Assembly: GCF_003024715.1 (NCBI RefSeq)
Contig: NZ_PYLO01000001.1
Coordinates: forward strand, 496,001-560,000
From: Clostridium fessum
GTDB taxonomy: Bacteria > Bacillota > Clostridia > Lachnospirales > Lachnospiraceae
Length of the DNA stretch: 64,000 bases
Reading direction: 5' to 3'
The notes under the pieces were generated by a model that was given only the letters and a program-made list of their open reading frames with translations, was not told where the DNA came from and did no database searches. The translations under genes were made by a program, and so were the position numbers. This document shows positions 23,994 to 33,315 of the stretch, piece by piece (within the stretch, counting starts at the first letter, position 1; every line of letters begins with the position of its first letter).

Positions 23994-26900
23994 TTATGGA
24001 TTCTGTTCAAACAGCTCCATCAGTTCATTCTGGCTCAAATCGCCCAGTGAAACCATTCCCTCTGAAACCACCTGCGCCGCCAGCGCAAGTTTCGCATTCT
24101 GCAGCTTCAAAAGATTTTCTTCTATCGTATCCTTTAAGATCAGTTTGTATACCGTGACCGGCTTTTCCTGCCCGATCCGGTACGCGCGGTCGGTCGCCTG
24201 GTTCTGCGCTGCCACATTCCACCACGGATCGTAATGAATCACGATATCCGCCGCCGTCAGGTTGAGTCCCGTTCCCCCGGCTTTCAGGGAAATAAGGAAC
24301 ACCGGAACCTCATCCGAGGCAAACGCCTGCACCATCCGGCTGCGTTCTTCCTTCGGGGTCGCGCCGACCAGAAGATGGGACGAAATGCCCTCTTGTAAAA
24401 GGCGTTCCCGAATCCGCTCCAGCATCGAGGCAAACTGGGAAAAGAGCAGGATCTTATGTCCCGCCGCAGACGCCGATGCGATCAGCGAAACACAGGTCTC
24501 CAGCTTCGCCGATTCCCCCGTATAATCTTCAAAACAGAGTGCCGGATCGCAGCAGATCTGGCGCAGCCGCATGAGCTGGGAAAGCACTTCCAATTTTCCA
24601 TTACCCGACCACGCGCCGCCAGCCAGCGCCTCTTTCAGTTTCAACGCCGACGCCGTATAAAGCTTCTGCTGCCGCCCCGACGCCGCCGAATAAACGATCC
24701 TCTCTTCCTTGGTCGGAAGCTCCCGCAGCACATCCTTTTTCAAGCGGCGCAGGACAAACGGTCCCGTCATCCGCCGCAGTGCCGTCAATGCTTCCGGATC
24801 CTGATTTTTCACGATCGGCAGCTCATACCGCTCACGGAACTTCCGGTAACTGTATAAAAATCCCGGCATCAGGAAATCAAAAATGCTCCAAAGCTCGCTG
24901 AGCCGGTTTTCCACCGGCGTTCCCGTCAGAGCGAAACGGGCATTCGCCGAAATCTCCTTTACCGCCTTCGCGCCCTGTGTCTTTGCATTTTTAATGACCT
25001 GCGCCTCGTCAATAATCTCATATTCAAACGTGCGTCCCAGATACGCCTCCCGATCCCGTTTCAACAGATCATAGGACGTGATGATCACCTGCGCCCCCTC
25101 AGACGCCTCCATCCGCATCTGCTCCTCCAGCTGTTCCTGCCGTTCTTTCGCCGTCCCGGCAATCAGAAGCACGCGGATCCCCGGCGAAAACCGGGCAAAT
25201 TCCTGTCCCCAGTTGTAGACGAGCGACGCCGGGCAGACGATCAAAGACGGAAGAGGTAATTCTGACCCACTGCCTTCATTTCCAGCCGCTTTCTGCTCGG
25301 TTTTTTCCTGATAAAATGCTGTCAGAAGCGCAATCACCTGCAGCGTTTTTCCCAGTCCCATATCATCTGCCAGGATCCCGCCGAAATGATACCGCGCCAA
25401 CGTCCGCATCCACGTATATCCGATCTTCTGATATTCCCGCAGCGTCTTTTCCAGCACCGCCGGAACCGCATAGCTGACACTCTGCGCCGTTTTTAGATCG
25501 CGCACCATCATCCCGTAGGCTTCATCCCGCTGAAACAGTTTCATCCTGCCGTCGCCCGAGAGACTGTCCAGATAAAAAGCACGGTAGGCAGGTATCTTCG
25601 CCTCCCCCGCCTGAAATTCACTCTTTGTCAGTCCCAGATCCGCAGTCAGGCTGTCAAGCGCCTGCAGACCGCCGCCCGAGAGCTGCAAAAATTCGCCATT
25701 TTTCATGCGGTAATATTTCTTTTTTTGGCGGTATTCACTGAGTACCTGCAAAAGCTCCGCCGGGTTGATTCCCGCCGTCTCAATCTTCAGATCCAGCCAG
25801 CCGCCTCCAAGAGAAACCCCCATCGACACTTCCGGCGGAGGCAGGACGCGCAGATGGCGGACAGACTCTGACAGCCATACCTCGCCCACCTCCTGAAACT
25901 GCGTCATTCCCTCGCTCAGAACCTGGTACAGCGCTTCTTCATCCCCGCGGATCACCAGCTCGCCGCTCTCATCCTCCCAGTAAGAGAAGTACCGCGTGAT
26001 CAGGCGGCTGATATAAAATTCCGCCGGTACATCCCGGCAGATCTCCCGCGGAACATGCTCGTCCGCCAGCGGCGAAAACGTAAAATCTCCGTAGGAAAGC
26101 GTCGGACGCAGACGCAGCTCGTCCGGCGAATCACTGTCAAACTCAAACCGGGCTTTCAACGCCTCTGGGCGGTATTTCTCCCAATCGATCTCCGGGCTCT
26201 GCAAGATCCCAAGTGCCTCCATGCCTTCCAGCACACGCGCATAAAAGAGCGGAATATCCCGGCTTCCAACCAGCAGCTCCCGCTTCTCTTTCCGGCTTCC
26301 GCACTCTCTTCCGCCCTGTTCCATCTGCTCCAGAAAAACGCCCATCGTTTCTGTATACAGTTCACTGCATCCAAACAGATGCAATCCATCTGCCACATAC
26401 AGACGCTGTTCTCCCCGGAACGAAGTTAGAGCCGATGGAACCGTAACCGCAATTCCATCGCCCCTTGCTTCCACCTCCACCGGGAAACGCGGATCCTTAC
26501 GCTCAACCCGGCACACACGTTCAGCACCTTTCTCGTCCTCCGTCTGGACTTCTTTTCCCTCTAAAAGATCAAACAGCCGATCCCTCGCTGCAGATCCCAG
26601 CGTTAACGCCCGCATCACCGGAAGCGGCAGCCCCGCATGACCGCGCATCTCCTCATAATGGCGTATGTAGGCGTCCGCCTCCTCCAGCAGAAGATCTAAA
26701 AATGGGCGGCTTTCCGGCGCAAAGGCAGACGGGACGTGTTCAAACGCCATGCCTTTTCCGTATTCCACCCGTTTTCCGCTGTGAACCGCCTGTGCAAATT
26801 CCAGCAGGTTTTTCACAATATACCGTTTTTCCCGTCCGATCCGTGCCTCCAAAAGCACTTCGCCGCGCCGGATCTGTAAATAGGGATGCAGATAGACCGG

Positions 26901-27221
26901 TTCCCGCTCTTCCTCGCCCAGAATCCGCGCTACTTCCCGGTTCGTGTACTCCCGGATCATCATCCGGATCTCCGGCGAAGTCGAAACCGGCGGTGTATGC
27001 TCGGCTTTCTGCTGGCGGGCAAACGCCTCCTGAAGCGCTTTTGCATGCACGCAGGGACCCCGGAATGAATTTCCCTCCGCACAAGAACAAGAGTAGTCAT
27101 AGATCTGACTACCCTTGATAAAAATTCTTGTCTGATATACCTTTGTCTCATCCTCAATCTGTCCCTGTACCCGTACTTCGCCCTTCCAGAAGGTATCTAC
27201 GGACATTTTTATTATTTTCAT
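23994..27221 (-). CDS. SWIM zinc-finger SNF2-family DNA helicase/translocase
   Basis: A large cytosolic ATPase of 1075 residues. The N terminus has a SWIM zinc finger (YSCSCAEGNSFRGPCVHAKAL, pattern CxC...CxH, residues ~38-60). A long middle region follows, then the SNF2 core from about 620: Walker A ILADDMGLGKTLQVIALL, DEAQ box DEAQVIKNA and the C-terminal helicase motifs LLFSQFASMLERI, SLKAGGTGLNLTAADIVIHYDPWWN and DRAYRIGQEKPV. These proteins move along double-stranded DNA and are thought to act in repair or remodelling; the exact role in Firmicutes is unclear. GGAGGA lies 6 bases before the ATG. It is first in a unit with the ABC exporter genes. Confidence 0.92.
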   Translation of the reverse strand: MKIIKMSVDTFWKGEVRVQGQIEDETKVYQTRIFIKGSQIYDYSCSCAEGNSFRGPCVHAKALQEAFARQQKAEHTPPVSTSPEIRMMIREYTNREVARILGEEEREPVYLHPYLQIRRGEVLLEARIGREKRYIVKNLLEFAQAVHSGKRVEYGKGMAFEHVPSAFAPESRPFLDLLLEEADAYIRHYEEMRGHAGLPLPVMRALTLGSAARDRLFDLLEGKEVQTEDEKGAERVCRVERKDPRFPVEVEARGDGIAVTVPSALTSFRGEQRLYVADGLHLFGCSELYTETMGVFLEQMEQGGRECGSRKEKRELLVGSRDIPLFYARVLEGMEALGILQSPEIDWEKYRPEALKARFEFDSDSPDELRLRPTLSYGDFTFSPLADEHVPREICRDVPAEFYISRLITRYFSYWEDESGELVIRGDEEALYQVLSEGMTQFQEVGEVWLSESVRHLRVLPPPEVSMGVSLGGGWLDLKIETAGINPAELLQVLSEYRQKKKYYRMKNGEFLQLSGGGLQALDSLTADLGLTKSEFQAGEAKIPAYRAFYLDSLSGDGRMKLFQRDEAYGMMVRDLKTAQSVSYAVPAVLEKTLREYQKIGYTWMRTLARYHFGGILADDMGLGKTLQVIALLTAFYQEKTEQKAAGNEGSGSELPLPSLIVCPASLVYNWGQEFARFSPGIRVLLIAGTAKERQEQLEEQMRMEASEGAQVIITSYDLLKRDREAYLGRTFEYEIIDEAQVIKNAKTQGAKAVKEISANARFALTGTPVENRLSELWSIFDFLMPGFLYSYRKFRERYELPIVKNQDPEALTALRRMTGPFVLRRLKKDVLRELPTKEERIVYSAASGRQQKLYTASALKLKEALAGGAWSGNGKLEVLSQLMRLRQICCDPALCFEDYTGESAKLETCVSLIASASAAGHKILLFSQFASMLERIRERLLQEGISSHLLVGATPKEERSRMVQAFASDEVPVFLISLKAGGTGLNLTAADIVIHYDPWWNVAAQNQATDRAYRIGQEKPVTVYKLILKDTIEENLLKLQNAKLALAAQVVSEGMVSLGDLSQNELMELFEQNP

Positions 27222-27243
27222 GAGGATTCCTCCATATTACAGA

Positions 27244-29013
27244 TTACATGTGTTCCGGCGATTCCATTCCGAGCAGATCCATACAGGTATCCAGCACCCG
27301 CTTGGTCAGCGTGATCAGGCTGATAAAGGCTGCCTGCTTCGCTGCGTCCTCCTCGGAGAGGATCTTATTTTCCAGATAGAATGCATTAAACGCATCCGCC
27401 ACTGCCGCCATGTATTGGCAGAGCTTATGCGGCGCCGTCTCGTAGAATGCAGATTCTGTCACCTCGCCGAAACGGCAGAGCGCCATCTGAAGTGCTTTCT
27501 CTGTCTCGCTCTCAGCCGGACGGATCGGAACCACTTTAGCATCCGCACCGCGCAGTTCCTTGTATTTCTCCAGAATGGACTTGATGCGGACGATCATATA
27601 CTGGATATGTGGACCTGTATTTCCCTCGAAGGAAATAAAGCGGTCTACATCGAAAATGTAATCTTTGGTCGCCTGATTCGAAAGATCGGCATATTTAAGT
27701 GCCGCCAGACCGACAATCTCCGCCGTGCGTGTCATCTCGTCCGCCGGAACTTTCTGCTTCTCCTGAATCTTCTCATATACCTTCTCATCGATATTCTTGA
27801 TCAGGTGCTCCAGACGCATAACACCGCCCTCACGTGTCTTGAACGGACCACCGTCCTTGCCGTTCATCGTACCGAAGCCCAAGAAGATCATCGGCGTATC
27901 TTCTTTGACGATGCCCGCTTTCTTCGCCACACGGAATACCTGGATAAAATGAAGCTCCTGGCGCTTGTCTACGACGTAAATGTAGCGGTCCGGATGGAAA
28001 TCCTGCTCACGTTCGATGATCGTCGCCAGATCGGAAGTCGCATACAGCGCCGCACCGTCGGATTTGCGGACGATACAAGGCGGATATTCCTTCGCATCCC
28101 CTTCCTGTGCGATATCGACAACCAGCGCGCCATCGCTCTCATAGGCGAGACCTTTTTTCTGTAAATCCTCGATCAGTCCCGGAATATATGGCTGCGCATC
28201 GCTCTCGCCCTTCCAGAGGTCGAACGATACATTTAAATTGCCATAGTTCTTTTTCAGATCCTTCAAGGACACGTTCATGATGTGCTTCCAGATCGCATGG
28301 AACGGTGCATAGCCACTCTGCAGTTTGAAGGTTGCCTGCTGTGCCCGCTCACGGAATGCCGCATCTACCTTGGATTTCGCGCTCGCTGCCGGATAGATAT
28401 CCTCCAGCTCGGAAATCGTAAACGGCGGCTCCGACGGATACTCGCCGGTATAATCCGGGTCAAAATATACCAGATCCGGCTGACGGTCATGCAGCTCCTC
28501 GATGATCAGTCCCATCTGCAATCCCCAGTCACCCAAATGCACATCGCTGATGACATGGTGTCCCATATAGCGGCTGATGCGCTTGATACTCTCTCCGATG
28601 ACCGCGGAACGTAAGTGTCCGACATGCAGTGGTTTTGCTACATTGGCTCCGCCGTAATCAATGATGATCGTCTCCGGCTTCTCAGCTGCGTTGAGTCCCA
28701 ACTTTTCATCCTCTGCCACCTGCTGTACATAGGATGCCAGGTAGCACGGATTCAGGCGGATATTGATAAACCCAGGCATCACGGCGTTGATCTCAGAAAA
28801 CATCTTGCTTCCGGCTGTCTTTTCCACCACCTCATTGGCAATATCGATCGGTTTCTTTTTATACGCTTTGGCAGCTGCCATCGCGCCGTTACACTGATAC
28901 TCGCAGAGATCCGGGCGGTTTGATACCGTTACGCGGATGTACTTCTCATCGTACCCGCAGCCGGTAAACGCCGGTTTCAGTTCTTCCACGATCAAATCTA
29001 AAATCGTTTTCAT
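27244..29013 (-). CDS. argS: Arginyl-tRNA synthetase
   Basis: A class I synthetase of 589 residues that charges tRNA-Arg. The N-terminal Add-1 domain recognises the tRNA D-loop. The HIGH-type motif is GGANVAKPLHVGHLRSA near residue 112. The C-terminal DALR anticodon-binding domain ends in RVLDTCMDLLGMESPEHM. As in many ArgRS, no KMSKS motif is seen. AAAGGGAA lies upstream of the ATG. No T-box is visible; the gap to the amidase gene is only 32 bases, so it is probably read from the amidase promoter. Confidence 0.96.
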   Translation of the reverse strand: MKTILDLIVEELKPAFTGCGYDEKYIRVTVSNRPDLCEYQCNGAMAAAKAYKKKPIDIANEVVEKTAGSKMFSEINAVMPGFINIRLNPCYLASYVQQVAEDEKLGLNAAEKPETIIIDYGGANVAKPLHVGHLRSAVIGESIKRISRYMGHHVISDVHLGDWGLQMGLIIEELHDRQPDLVYFDPDYTGEYPSEPPFTISELEDIYPAASAKSKVDAAFRERAQQATFKLQSGYAPFHAIWKHIMNVSLKDLKKNYGNLNVSFDLWKGESDAQPYIPGLIEDLQKKGLAYESDGALVVDIAQEGDAKEYPPCIVRKSDGAALYATSDLATIIEREQDFHPDRYIYVVDKRQELHFIQVFRVAKKAGIVKEDTPMIFLGFGTMNGKDGGPFKTREGGVMRLEHLIKNIDEKVYEKIQEKQKVPADEMTRTAEIVGLAALKYADLSNQATKDYIFDVDRFISFEGNTGPHIQYMIVRIKSILEKYKELRGADAKVVPIRPAESETEKALQMALCRFGEVTESAFYETAPHKLCQYMAAVADAFNAFYLENKILSEEDAAKQAAFISLITLTKRVLDTCMDLLGMESPEHM

Positions 29014-29045
29014 ACTAGATTCCCTTTCATAATTTATATCGTATA

Positions 29046-29810
29046 TTATATATCTTTCCGCATTGCCTTTTTCACATCCTTGCGGAACTGCTTCCAGGCA
29101 TCCTCATGATCCACGAAATACTTCGGGCACGCCTTTCCAGTCACATCATAATGACGGATCACGTCTTTCGGACTTAAATCGAGCTGCTTGCACAGCCATG
29201 CAGTCAGTTTTACCAGCGAGTCATACGTCTCGTCTGTGAACTTTCCGTCTACCGCCGGATGGCAGCACTCAATCGAAACGGTGTCCGCATTCCTCTCATT
29301 GGAGGCATATGCCTTCTCCCCGACCGGAACGCACTCAATGATCTCGCCGTCCAGACCGATCACGAAATTGCTGCTGACGGAAACAGTGTTACTGCCGCTC
29401 TGATCTTTCAACCCCTCAAAATAATCATGGTTCTGCTGTGCCGTCGTCCCAGGATTTGCCACATAGTGAATCACGATCCCGTTGATGACCGGGATATTCG
29501 TCCCCGGTCTGGAATATCGGTTGACCGTGAGAAGCTGCTCATCAACCCAGTTTGGCATCTCGATCGTGGACGGATCGATCAGCTTGCGGATCATTTTCCC
29601 GCGCAGCGTCCAGCCTGTTCCCGCACCCAGGAGGAAAATAAGCAGACACAAAAACAGCCGCATCATCACACGGTGCTTCTTCTGCTGCCTCGTCCGCTCC
29701 CGGCGGATTGCCGTCTGCCTGCCGGATGTACGCCTCTTTCTGCCACCAGATCTGCGCCCCGGCTCATCCTCTTCCCCCAGACGCAGACGGTCTTCTCTTC
29801 CGTTCTCCAT
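29046..29810 (-). CDS. Membrane-anchored N-acetylmuramoyl-L-alanine amidase (Amidase_2)
   Basis: A protein of 254 residues. A strongly basic, Arg-rich cytoplasmic N terminus of ~45 residues is followed by one transmembrane helix (LFLCLLIFLLGAGTGWTL) and an extracytoplasmic amidase_2 domain. The zinc ligands fit VIHYVANPGTT (His), IECCHP (His near 190) and GKACPKYF. The enzyme should cleave the MurNAc-L-Ala bond of peptidoglycan at the membrane face. The start at 29810 (MENGREDRLRL) has GGGGAG at 8 bases; the 23-residue extension upstream is rejected. It lies directly before argS. Confidence 0.86.
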   Translation of the reverse strand: MENGREDRLRLGEEDEPGRRSGGRKRRTSGRQTAIRRERTRQQKKHRVMMRLFLCLLIFLLGAGTGWTLRGKMIRKLIDPSTIEMPNWVDEQLLTVNRYSRPGTNIPVINGIVIHYVANPGTTAQQNHDYFEGLKDQSGSNTVSVSSNFVIGLDGEIIECVPVGEKAYASNERNADTVSIECCHPAVDGKFTDETYDSLVKLTAWLCKQLDLSPKDVIRHYDVTGKACPKYFVDHEDAWKQFRKDVKKAMRKDI

Positions 29811-29903
29811 ATTTATCACTCCCCATGAGCACCGCTCACTCCGAACCTGCTCTCTGAGATGAACCAACGGACGCGTCATAGACGCCTCCCCGATATGTTA
29901 AGC

Positions 29904-29952
29904 AAAAAAACTGTTGTAAAATCTCGACGTTTCCTCCGGATCTTACAACAGT
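29904..29952 (-). terminator. Terminator after efp
   Basis: ACTGTTGTAA (29910-29919) pairs with TTACAACAGT (29943-29952). On the minus strand the stem ends in a run of seven Ts. The remaining ~160 bases up to efp show no further feature I can support. Confidence 0.85.
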
Positions 29953-30115
29953 TTCTCTGCTTGCTACTGTTCATGCGCTGCATAACCAGCAAAGGAAAAT
30001 GCCTGCCACAAACAGTAATCTCTGTTTCCAGTCAGAAACCTGTCAGTGACACGACTGCCTCCCCACAAGGGTACAAACGGTATCGTGAAGACCTTTCTGA
30101 CGTATATGTTATAAC

Positions 30116-30673
30116 TTAGACTCTGGACAGATATTCACCAGTACGTGTATCGATCTTGATCTTATCGCCCTGGTTTACGAATAACGGTACATATACAGTA
30201 GCGCCAGTCTCTACAACTGCCGGTTTGGTAGCGCCTGTAGCAGTATCGCCCTTGAAGCCCGGCTCTGTATCTGTGATCTCAAGCTCTACGAACAGCGGCG
30301 GTTCTACGGAGAATACCTTGCCGTTGTAAGAACAGATCTTGCACATCTCGTTCTCTTTTACGAACTTGAGTGCGTCGCCGATTGTCTCCTGGTTTAAAGC
30401 TACCTGCTCATATGTGTTTACATCCATGAAGTTGTATAAGTCGCCATCGGAATACAGATACTGCATATCAACTCTGTCGATTCTGGCAGACGGGAACTTC
30501 TCGGTCGGACGGAAGGTTTTCTCTACAACGCCGCCATTCATTACGTTCTTAATTTTAGTACGAACGAACGCAGCTCCCTTTCCCGGTTTTACGTGCTGAA
30601 ATTCCATGATCTGGTATACGTTGCCATCAATCTCCAGTGTGATGCCGTTTCTAAAATCGCCCGCTGATATCAT
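30116..30673 (-). CDS. efp: Translation elongation factor P
   Basis: A cytosolic factor of 185 residues that relieves ribosomes stalled at polyproline. All three beta-barrel domains are present: the KOW-like N terminus ([17 protein letters not shown]), the OB middle domain and the C-terminal domain ending in [16 protein letters not shown]. The modification loop reads KPGKGAAFV, with Lys at the tip. The ATG has AAGGAGGAG upstream. It is a single gene with its own promoter and terminator. Confidence 0.96.
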   Translation of the reverse strand: MISAGDFRNGITLEIDGNVYQIMEFQHVKPGKGAAFVRTKIKNVMNGGVVEKTFRPTEKFPSARIDRVDMQYLYSDGDLYNFMDVNTYEQVALNQETIGDALKFVKENEMCKICSYNGKVFSVEPPLFVELEITDTEPGFKGDTATGATKPAVVETGATVYVPLFVNQGDKIKIDTRTGEYLSRV

Positions 30674-30714
30674 AAATGATGCTCCTCCTTGAAAATACTC
30701 GCTTTATCTTTTTT

Positions 30715-30743
30715 ATTTTATACTATAAAATCCTCTTTTTCAA
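30715..30743 (-). promoter_or_regulatory. Probable promoter of efp
   Basis: Minus strand: TTGAAA (30738-30743), 17 bases, TAAAAT (30715-30720), about 40 bases before the start codon. The rest of the gap up to 30911 is AT-rich with no gene that I can see. Confidence 0.65.
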
Positions 30744-30911
30744 CTACTTTTTTGAAAACGCAGGGCACATCATGTCAATTCCGCCCCTTATTTTTCTAAA
30801 ATTGCCGATATTTTTTCTGAAAACAACTGATTTTCCACCGTTTCCAGCACTCCTGTCAGCATCCGGTTCTGCCGCCTGGCAAGCTCTTTCAAACCGTTCA
30901 AAAACACCCAA

Positions 30912-31430
30912 CTACAAACTTCCGCTATTTTTTTCCTGTCTTCTCACATAGAACCACAGGACAATTTTCTCCAGATACCGCTTTAACACAATCTGGATCT
31001 CTTCCTTCGGATTGATCGGCTTTACAAGAATCGAATAGATGCCTGTCCGCCTCGCCCCGTACACATCCGTAAAGAGCTGATCCCCGACAAACATCGTCGA
31101 GCGCTCGCCCGTTCCCATCCGACGCATCGCCTGCCTGTATCCGCTGCGCTTCGGTTTTCTGCCCTTGTAAATATAATCCGAACCCACCTGTCCGGCAAAC
31201 GGGGCGACCCGCGCCTCCTTATTATTCGAGAGCAGACAGGTGTGGAACCCGATCGCCCGCAAACGTTCAAACAGCTGTACTGCCCGCTCGTCCGCCGGGG
31301 CACCGTGCGGCACCAGCGTATTGTCAATATCAAATATGATACCCCGCATTCCCTTCTGGTAAAACTGCTCATACGGGATATCATACGCAGAATCCAGCCA
31401 TTCATCCGGATAAAACGCATTTCCCATCAT
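30912..31430 (-). CDS. yqeG: YqeG-family HAD phosphatase
   Basis: A HAD superfamily protein of 172 residues of the YqeG/PGPase type. Motif I is FDIDNTLVPHG (nucleophile and acid/base Asp), motif II LLSNN, and motif III/IV KPKRSGYR then FVGDQLFTDVYGA. Relatives of this family dephosphorylate phosphatidylglycerol phosphate, but the substrate here is not shown. Its start overlaps the nrdR stop by 4 bases (ATGA), so the two are translated together. The C-terminal ~25 residues are basic and could touch the membrane. Confidence 0.86.
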   Translation of the reverse strand: MMGNAFYPDEWLDSAYDIPYEQFYQKGMRGIIFDIDNTLVPHGAPADERAVQLFERLRAIGFHTCLLSNNKEARVAPFAGQVGSDYIYKGRKPKRSGYRQAMRRMGTGERSTMFVGDQLFTDVYGARRTGIYSILVKPINPKEEIQIVLKRYLEKIVLWFYVRRQEKNSGSL

Positions 31431-31924
31431 CTGGTCTCTTCCCCGTTCTTTCCAGGCTCATACGACGGCACATTCCGCTGCTGTATCTTCTGCAGTTCCT
31501 CCATAAATGTATCGACGTCTTTAAACTCCCGGTATACCGATGCAAACCGCACATAGGTAACCACATCCAGATCCTTTAACCGCTCCATCACAAGTTCCCC
31601 GATCACCGCGGTCGAGATCTCCCGTTCTTCCCGGTTAAATAAATTGTTTTCCACATCGTCGATCAACGCCGAAATCTGTCCCTGAGAGACTGGGCGCTTG
31701 TGGCAGGAATGCAGGATTCCTGCCTCTATCTTCGCCCGGTCGTACATCTCCCGGGTATTATCCTTTTTGACAACCATCAGAGGGATCGTCTCAAGTTTTT
31801 CATATGTGGTAAAACGCTTTCCACAAGTCTCGCACTGTCTCCGGCGTCTGATAGAACTGTTGTCATCCGCAGGCCGTGAATCGATTACTTTCGTGTCAGC
31901 CGCGTTGCAAAATGGACACTTCAA
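31427..31924 (-). CDS. nrdR: Transcriptional repressor NrdR
   Basis: An ATP/dATP-sensing repressor of ribonucleotide reductase genes, 165 residues. The N-terminal zinc ribbon has CPFC and CETCGKRF, followed by the ATP-cone (PLMVVKKDNTREMYDRAKIEAGIL). The start is TTG at 31924 (encoding MKCPFCNAADTK), with AGGGGA 7 bases upstream. This gives the standard NrdR N terminus; the upstream ATG would add 17 foreign residues. No nrd genes lie in the window. Confidence 0.92.
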   Translation of the reverse strand: MKCPFCNAADTKVIDSRPADDNSSIRRRRQCETCGKRFTTYEKLETIPLMVVKKDNTREMYDRAKIEAGILHSCHKRPVSQGQISALIDDVENNLFNREEREISTAVIGELVMERLKDLDVVTYVRFASVYREFKDVDTFMEELQKIQQRNVPSYEPGKNGEETR

Positions 31925-32046
31925 TCGCTCTTCCCCTTTTCTGGTTTTATTGATATGCCCCCGCCAGGTTTTCATAACATATCATACTTATTATAATATC
32001 GCAGGAAGTGCGCTTCTGCAAGCAGAAGTTTTCCGCTATTCCTTCT

Positions 32047-32298
32047 TTATTCCTTCTTTTCTCTCTCTTCTTTCAGCCTCACCAGAATAATGTCATCCCC
32101 TATCTGGCAGATGTCGCAGAATGGAATTATGTACTCTTTTTCCCGCCCCAGAAAGCCCCAGACACAGCCCGGTCCTGGCACGATGATCGCAAGCATTTTT
32201 CCCGTGCTGATGTCAAAATCGACGTCGCCCACAAAACCAAGGCGCTTGCAATCTTTTACATTTATAACTTCCCGCTGTTTGAGTTCACAGATACGCAT
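32047..32298 (-). CDS. YlmC/YmxH-family PRC-barrel protein
   Basis: A small protein of 83 residues with a PRC-barrel fold (MRICELKQREVINVKDCKRLG, VDFDISTGKMLAIIVPG). This family is common in spore-forming Firmicutes and is linked by name to sporulation; no biochemical role is established. The ATG at 32298 is preferred since GGGAGG lies 9 bases before it. That same GGGAGG is part of a hairpin with sequence downstream of the preceding lipoprotein gene (32306-32357), so its translation may be controlled. Confidence 0.82.
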   Translation of the reverse strand: MRICELKQREVINVKDCKRLGFVGDVDFDISTGKMLAIIVPGPGCVWGFLGREKEYIIPFCDICQIGDDIILVRLKEEREKKE

Positions 32299-32305
32299 AG
32301 ACATA

Positions 32306-32357
32306 AACCTCCCGGATCCTTCTGTAATCAAAATATGTACAAAAGGACCGGGAGGTT
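32306..32357 (-). promoter_or_regulatory. Hairpin that masks the ylmC-like ribosome-binding site
   Basis: On the minus strand AACCTCCCGGTCCTT (32343-32357) pairs with AAGGATCCGGGAGGTT (32306-32321, one bulged base). The second arm contains the GGGAGG Shine-Dalgarno of the YlmC-like gene. Only a weak T stretch follows, so it may be a poor terminator, a translational lock, or both. Confidence 0.6.
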
Positions 32358-32385
32358 CTTCCTGGACAGGTATTTCTATCTACTT

Positions 32386-33315
32386 TTATTTTGTAACTTC
32401 TGATAACGTCACGCTGTCAAAATGCAGCGTATAATCAATCAGATGCGGCTGGCTCATCGCCACCGTCAAGGCACTGACCGCTACATCCTCATCCAGCGTT
32501 ACCGGAATCTGGAACTCGGAATTGCCCTCGGTCTGGATCGGATCATACTGCACGTCATCCACCAGCATATACTCATAGTTCGGGCTGCTCCAGACAATAT
32601 CGGCAGTCACCTTTCCATCCTTGACGATAATGGTCGCCGGGCTGTCCACCGATGCTCTGCCGGAACCTCCCTGCAGGGTTACCTCACAGGTATAAGTGCC
32701 GTCTGCCACATCTGCAGTCTGCCCTGCCGTTTTCTGGGCATCTGCCGCATCATCGCTATTCTCCGTCTCGGATGATGCCGCTTCCGCGTCCTCTGCCTCT
32801 CCGGAAACCGGATTTTCTACCTTTACTTTGTGGTCGTACCAGGTGCCCTTCTTACCAATCAGAGCCAGGTCAAATTCTTCTCCGAGCGCCGGAACCGGCA
32901 CATCGAAGCCGTTGACCTCCTCGCTCAGACCGTCGCTGTAAGTAACCGTGTCCACGGTTGGCTGCAGCCAACCGGCTTCATCTTCCTTGGCTTCGTCCGC
33001 AGTACCCAGATACAAATTCACGATATTTTTCGAGGTCAGGCTGATATGGAGTGTCGCCTCGCCATCCTTGACCGTCAGGACGCCTTTTCCATTTTTCGAT
33101 TCATTGACCTTGAACATACTGCTGTCCGTCTTAAAATCGACGGTGTAGACGCCGTCTGCAAGGTCAATGCTGCTCTTTTGATCGGCATTCTCGGTTTCTG
33201 CGCTCTCTGTCTGCGCCACGGTGTCAGCTGCGTCCTGTTTCTGTCCTCCGCACGCTCCGAGAAAAGCGGCAGCAAGCAGAAGCGCCGCTAAATTCAATTT
33301 CTTTTTCATATACAT
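32386..33315 (-). CDS. Lipoprotein with two related beta-domains, partner of exported CbiK
   Basis: A protein of 309 residues with lipobox LGAC at ~residues 19-22, then an acidic linker and two related domains. The first begins ADGVYTVDFKTDSSMFKV and the second ADGTYTCEVTLQGGSGRASV; both continue with a GxxTVKDGKxTxxI-type strand. This resembles the haem-binding NEAT/Shp-like domains seen in surface haem uptake proteins, but that is a resemblance by eye. Its ATG shares the A of the cbiK stop (TAATG), so translation is coupled to the chelatase. It sits under the same B12 riboswitch. A role in binding a tetrapyrrole or corrinoid at the surface is a reasonable inference. Confidence 0.75.
   Translation of the reverse strand: MYMKKKLNLAALLLAAAFLGACGGQKQDAADTVAQTESAETENADQKSSIDLADGVYTVDFKTDSSMFKVNESKNGKGVLTVKDGEATLHISLTSKNIVNLYLGTADEAKEDEAGWLQPTVDTVTYSDGLSEEVNGFDVPVPALGEEFDLALIGKKGTWYDHKVKVENPVSGEAEDAEAASSETENSDDAADAQKTAGQTADVADGTYTCEVTLQGGSGRASVDSPATIIVKDGKVTADIVWSSPNYEYMLVDDVQYDPIQTEGNSEFQIPVTLDEDVAVSALTVAMSQPHLIDYTLHFDSVTLSEVTK

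Noticed and set aside
29960-30010. A decayed MITE copy near 29962 (CTACTGTTCATGCG ... AACAGTAAT)
   Set aside because: Only short words resemble the element ends, spacing is wrong and no 8-bp duplication is found. Chance similarity is more likely.
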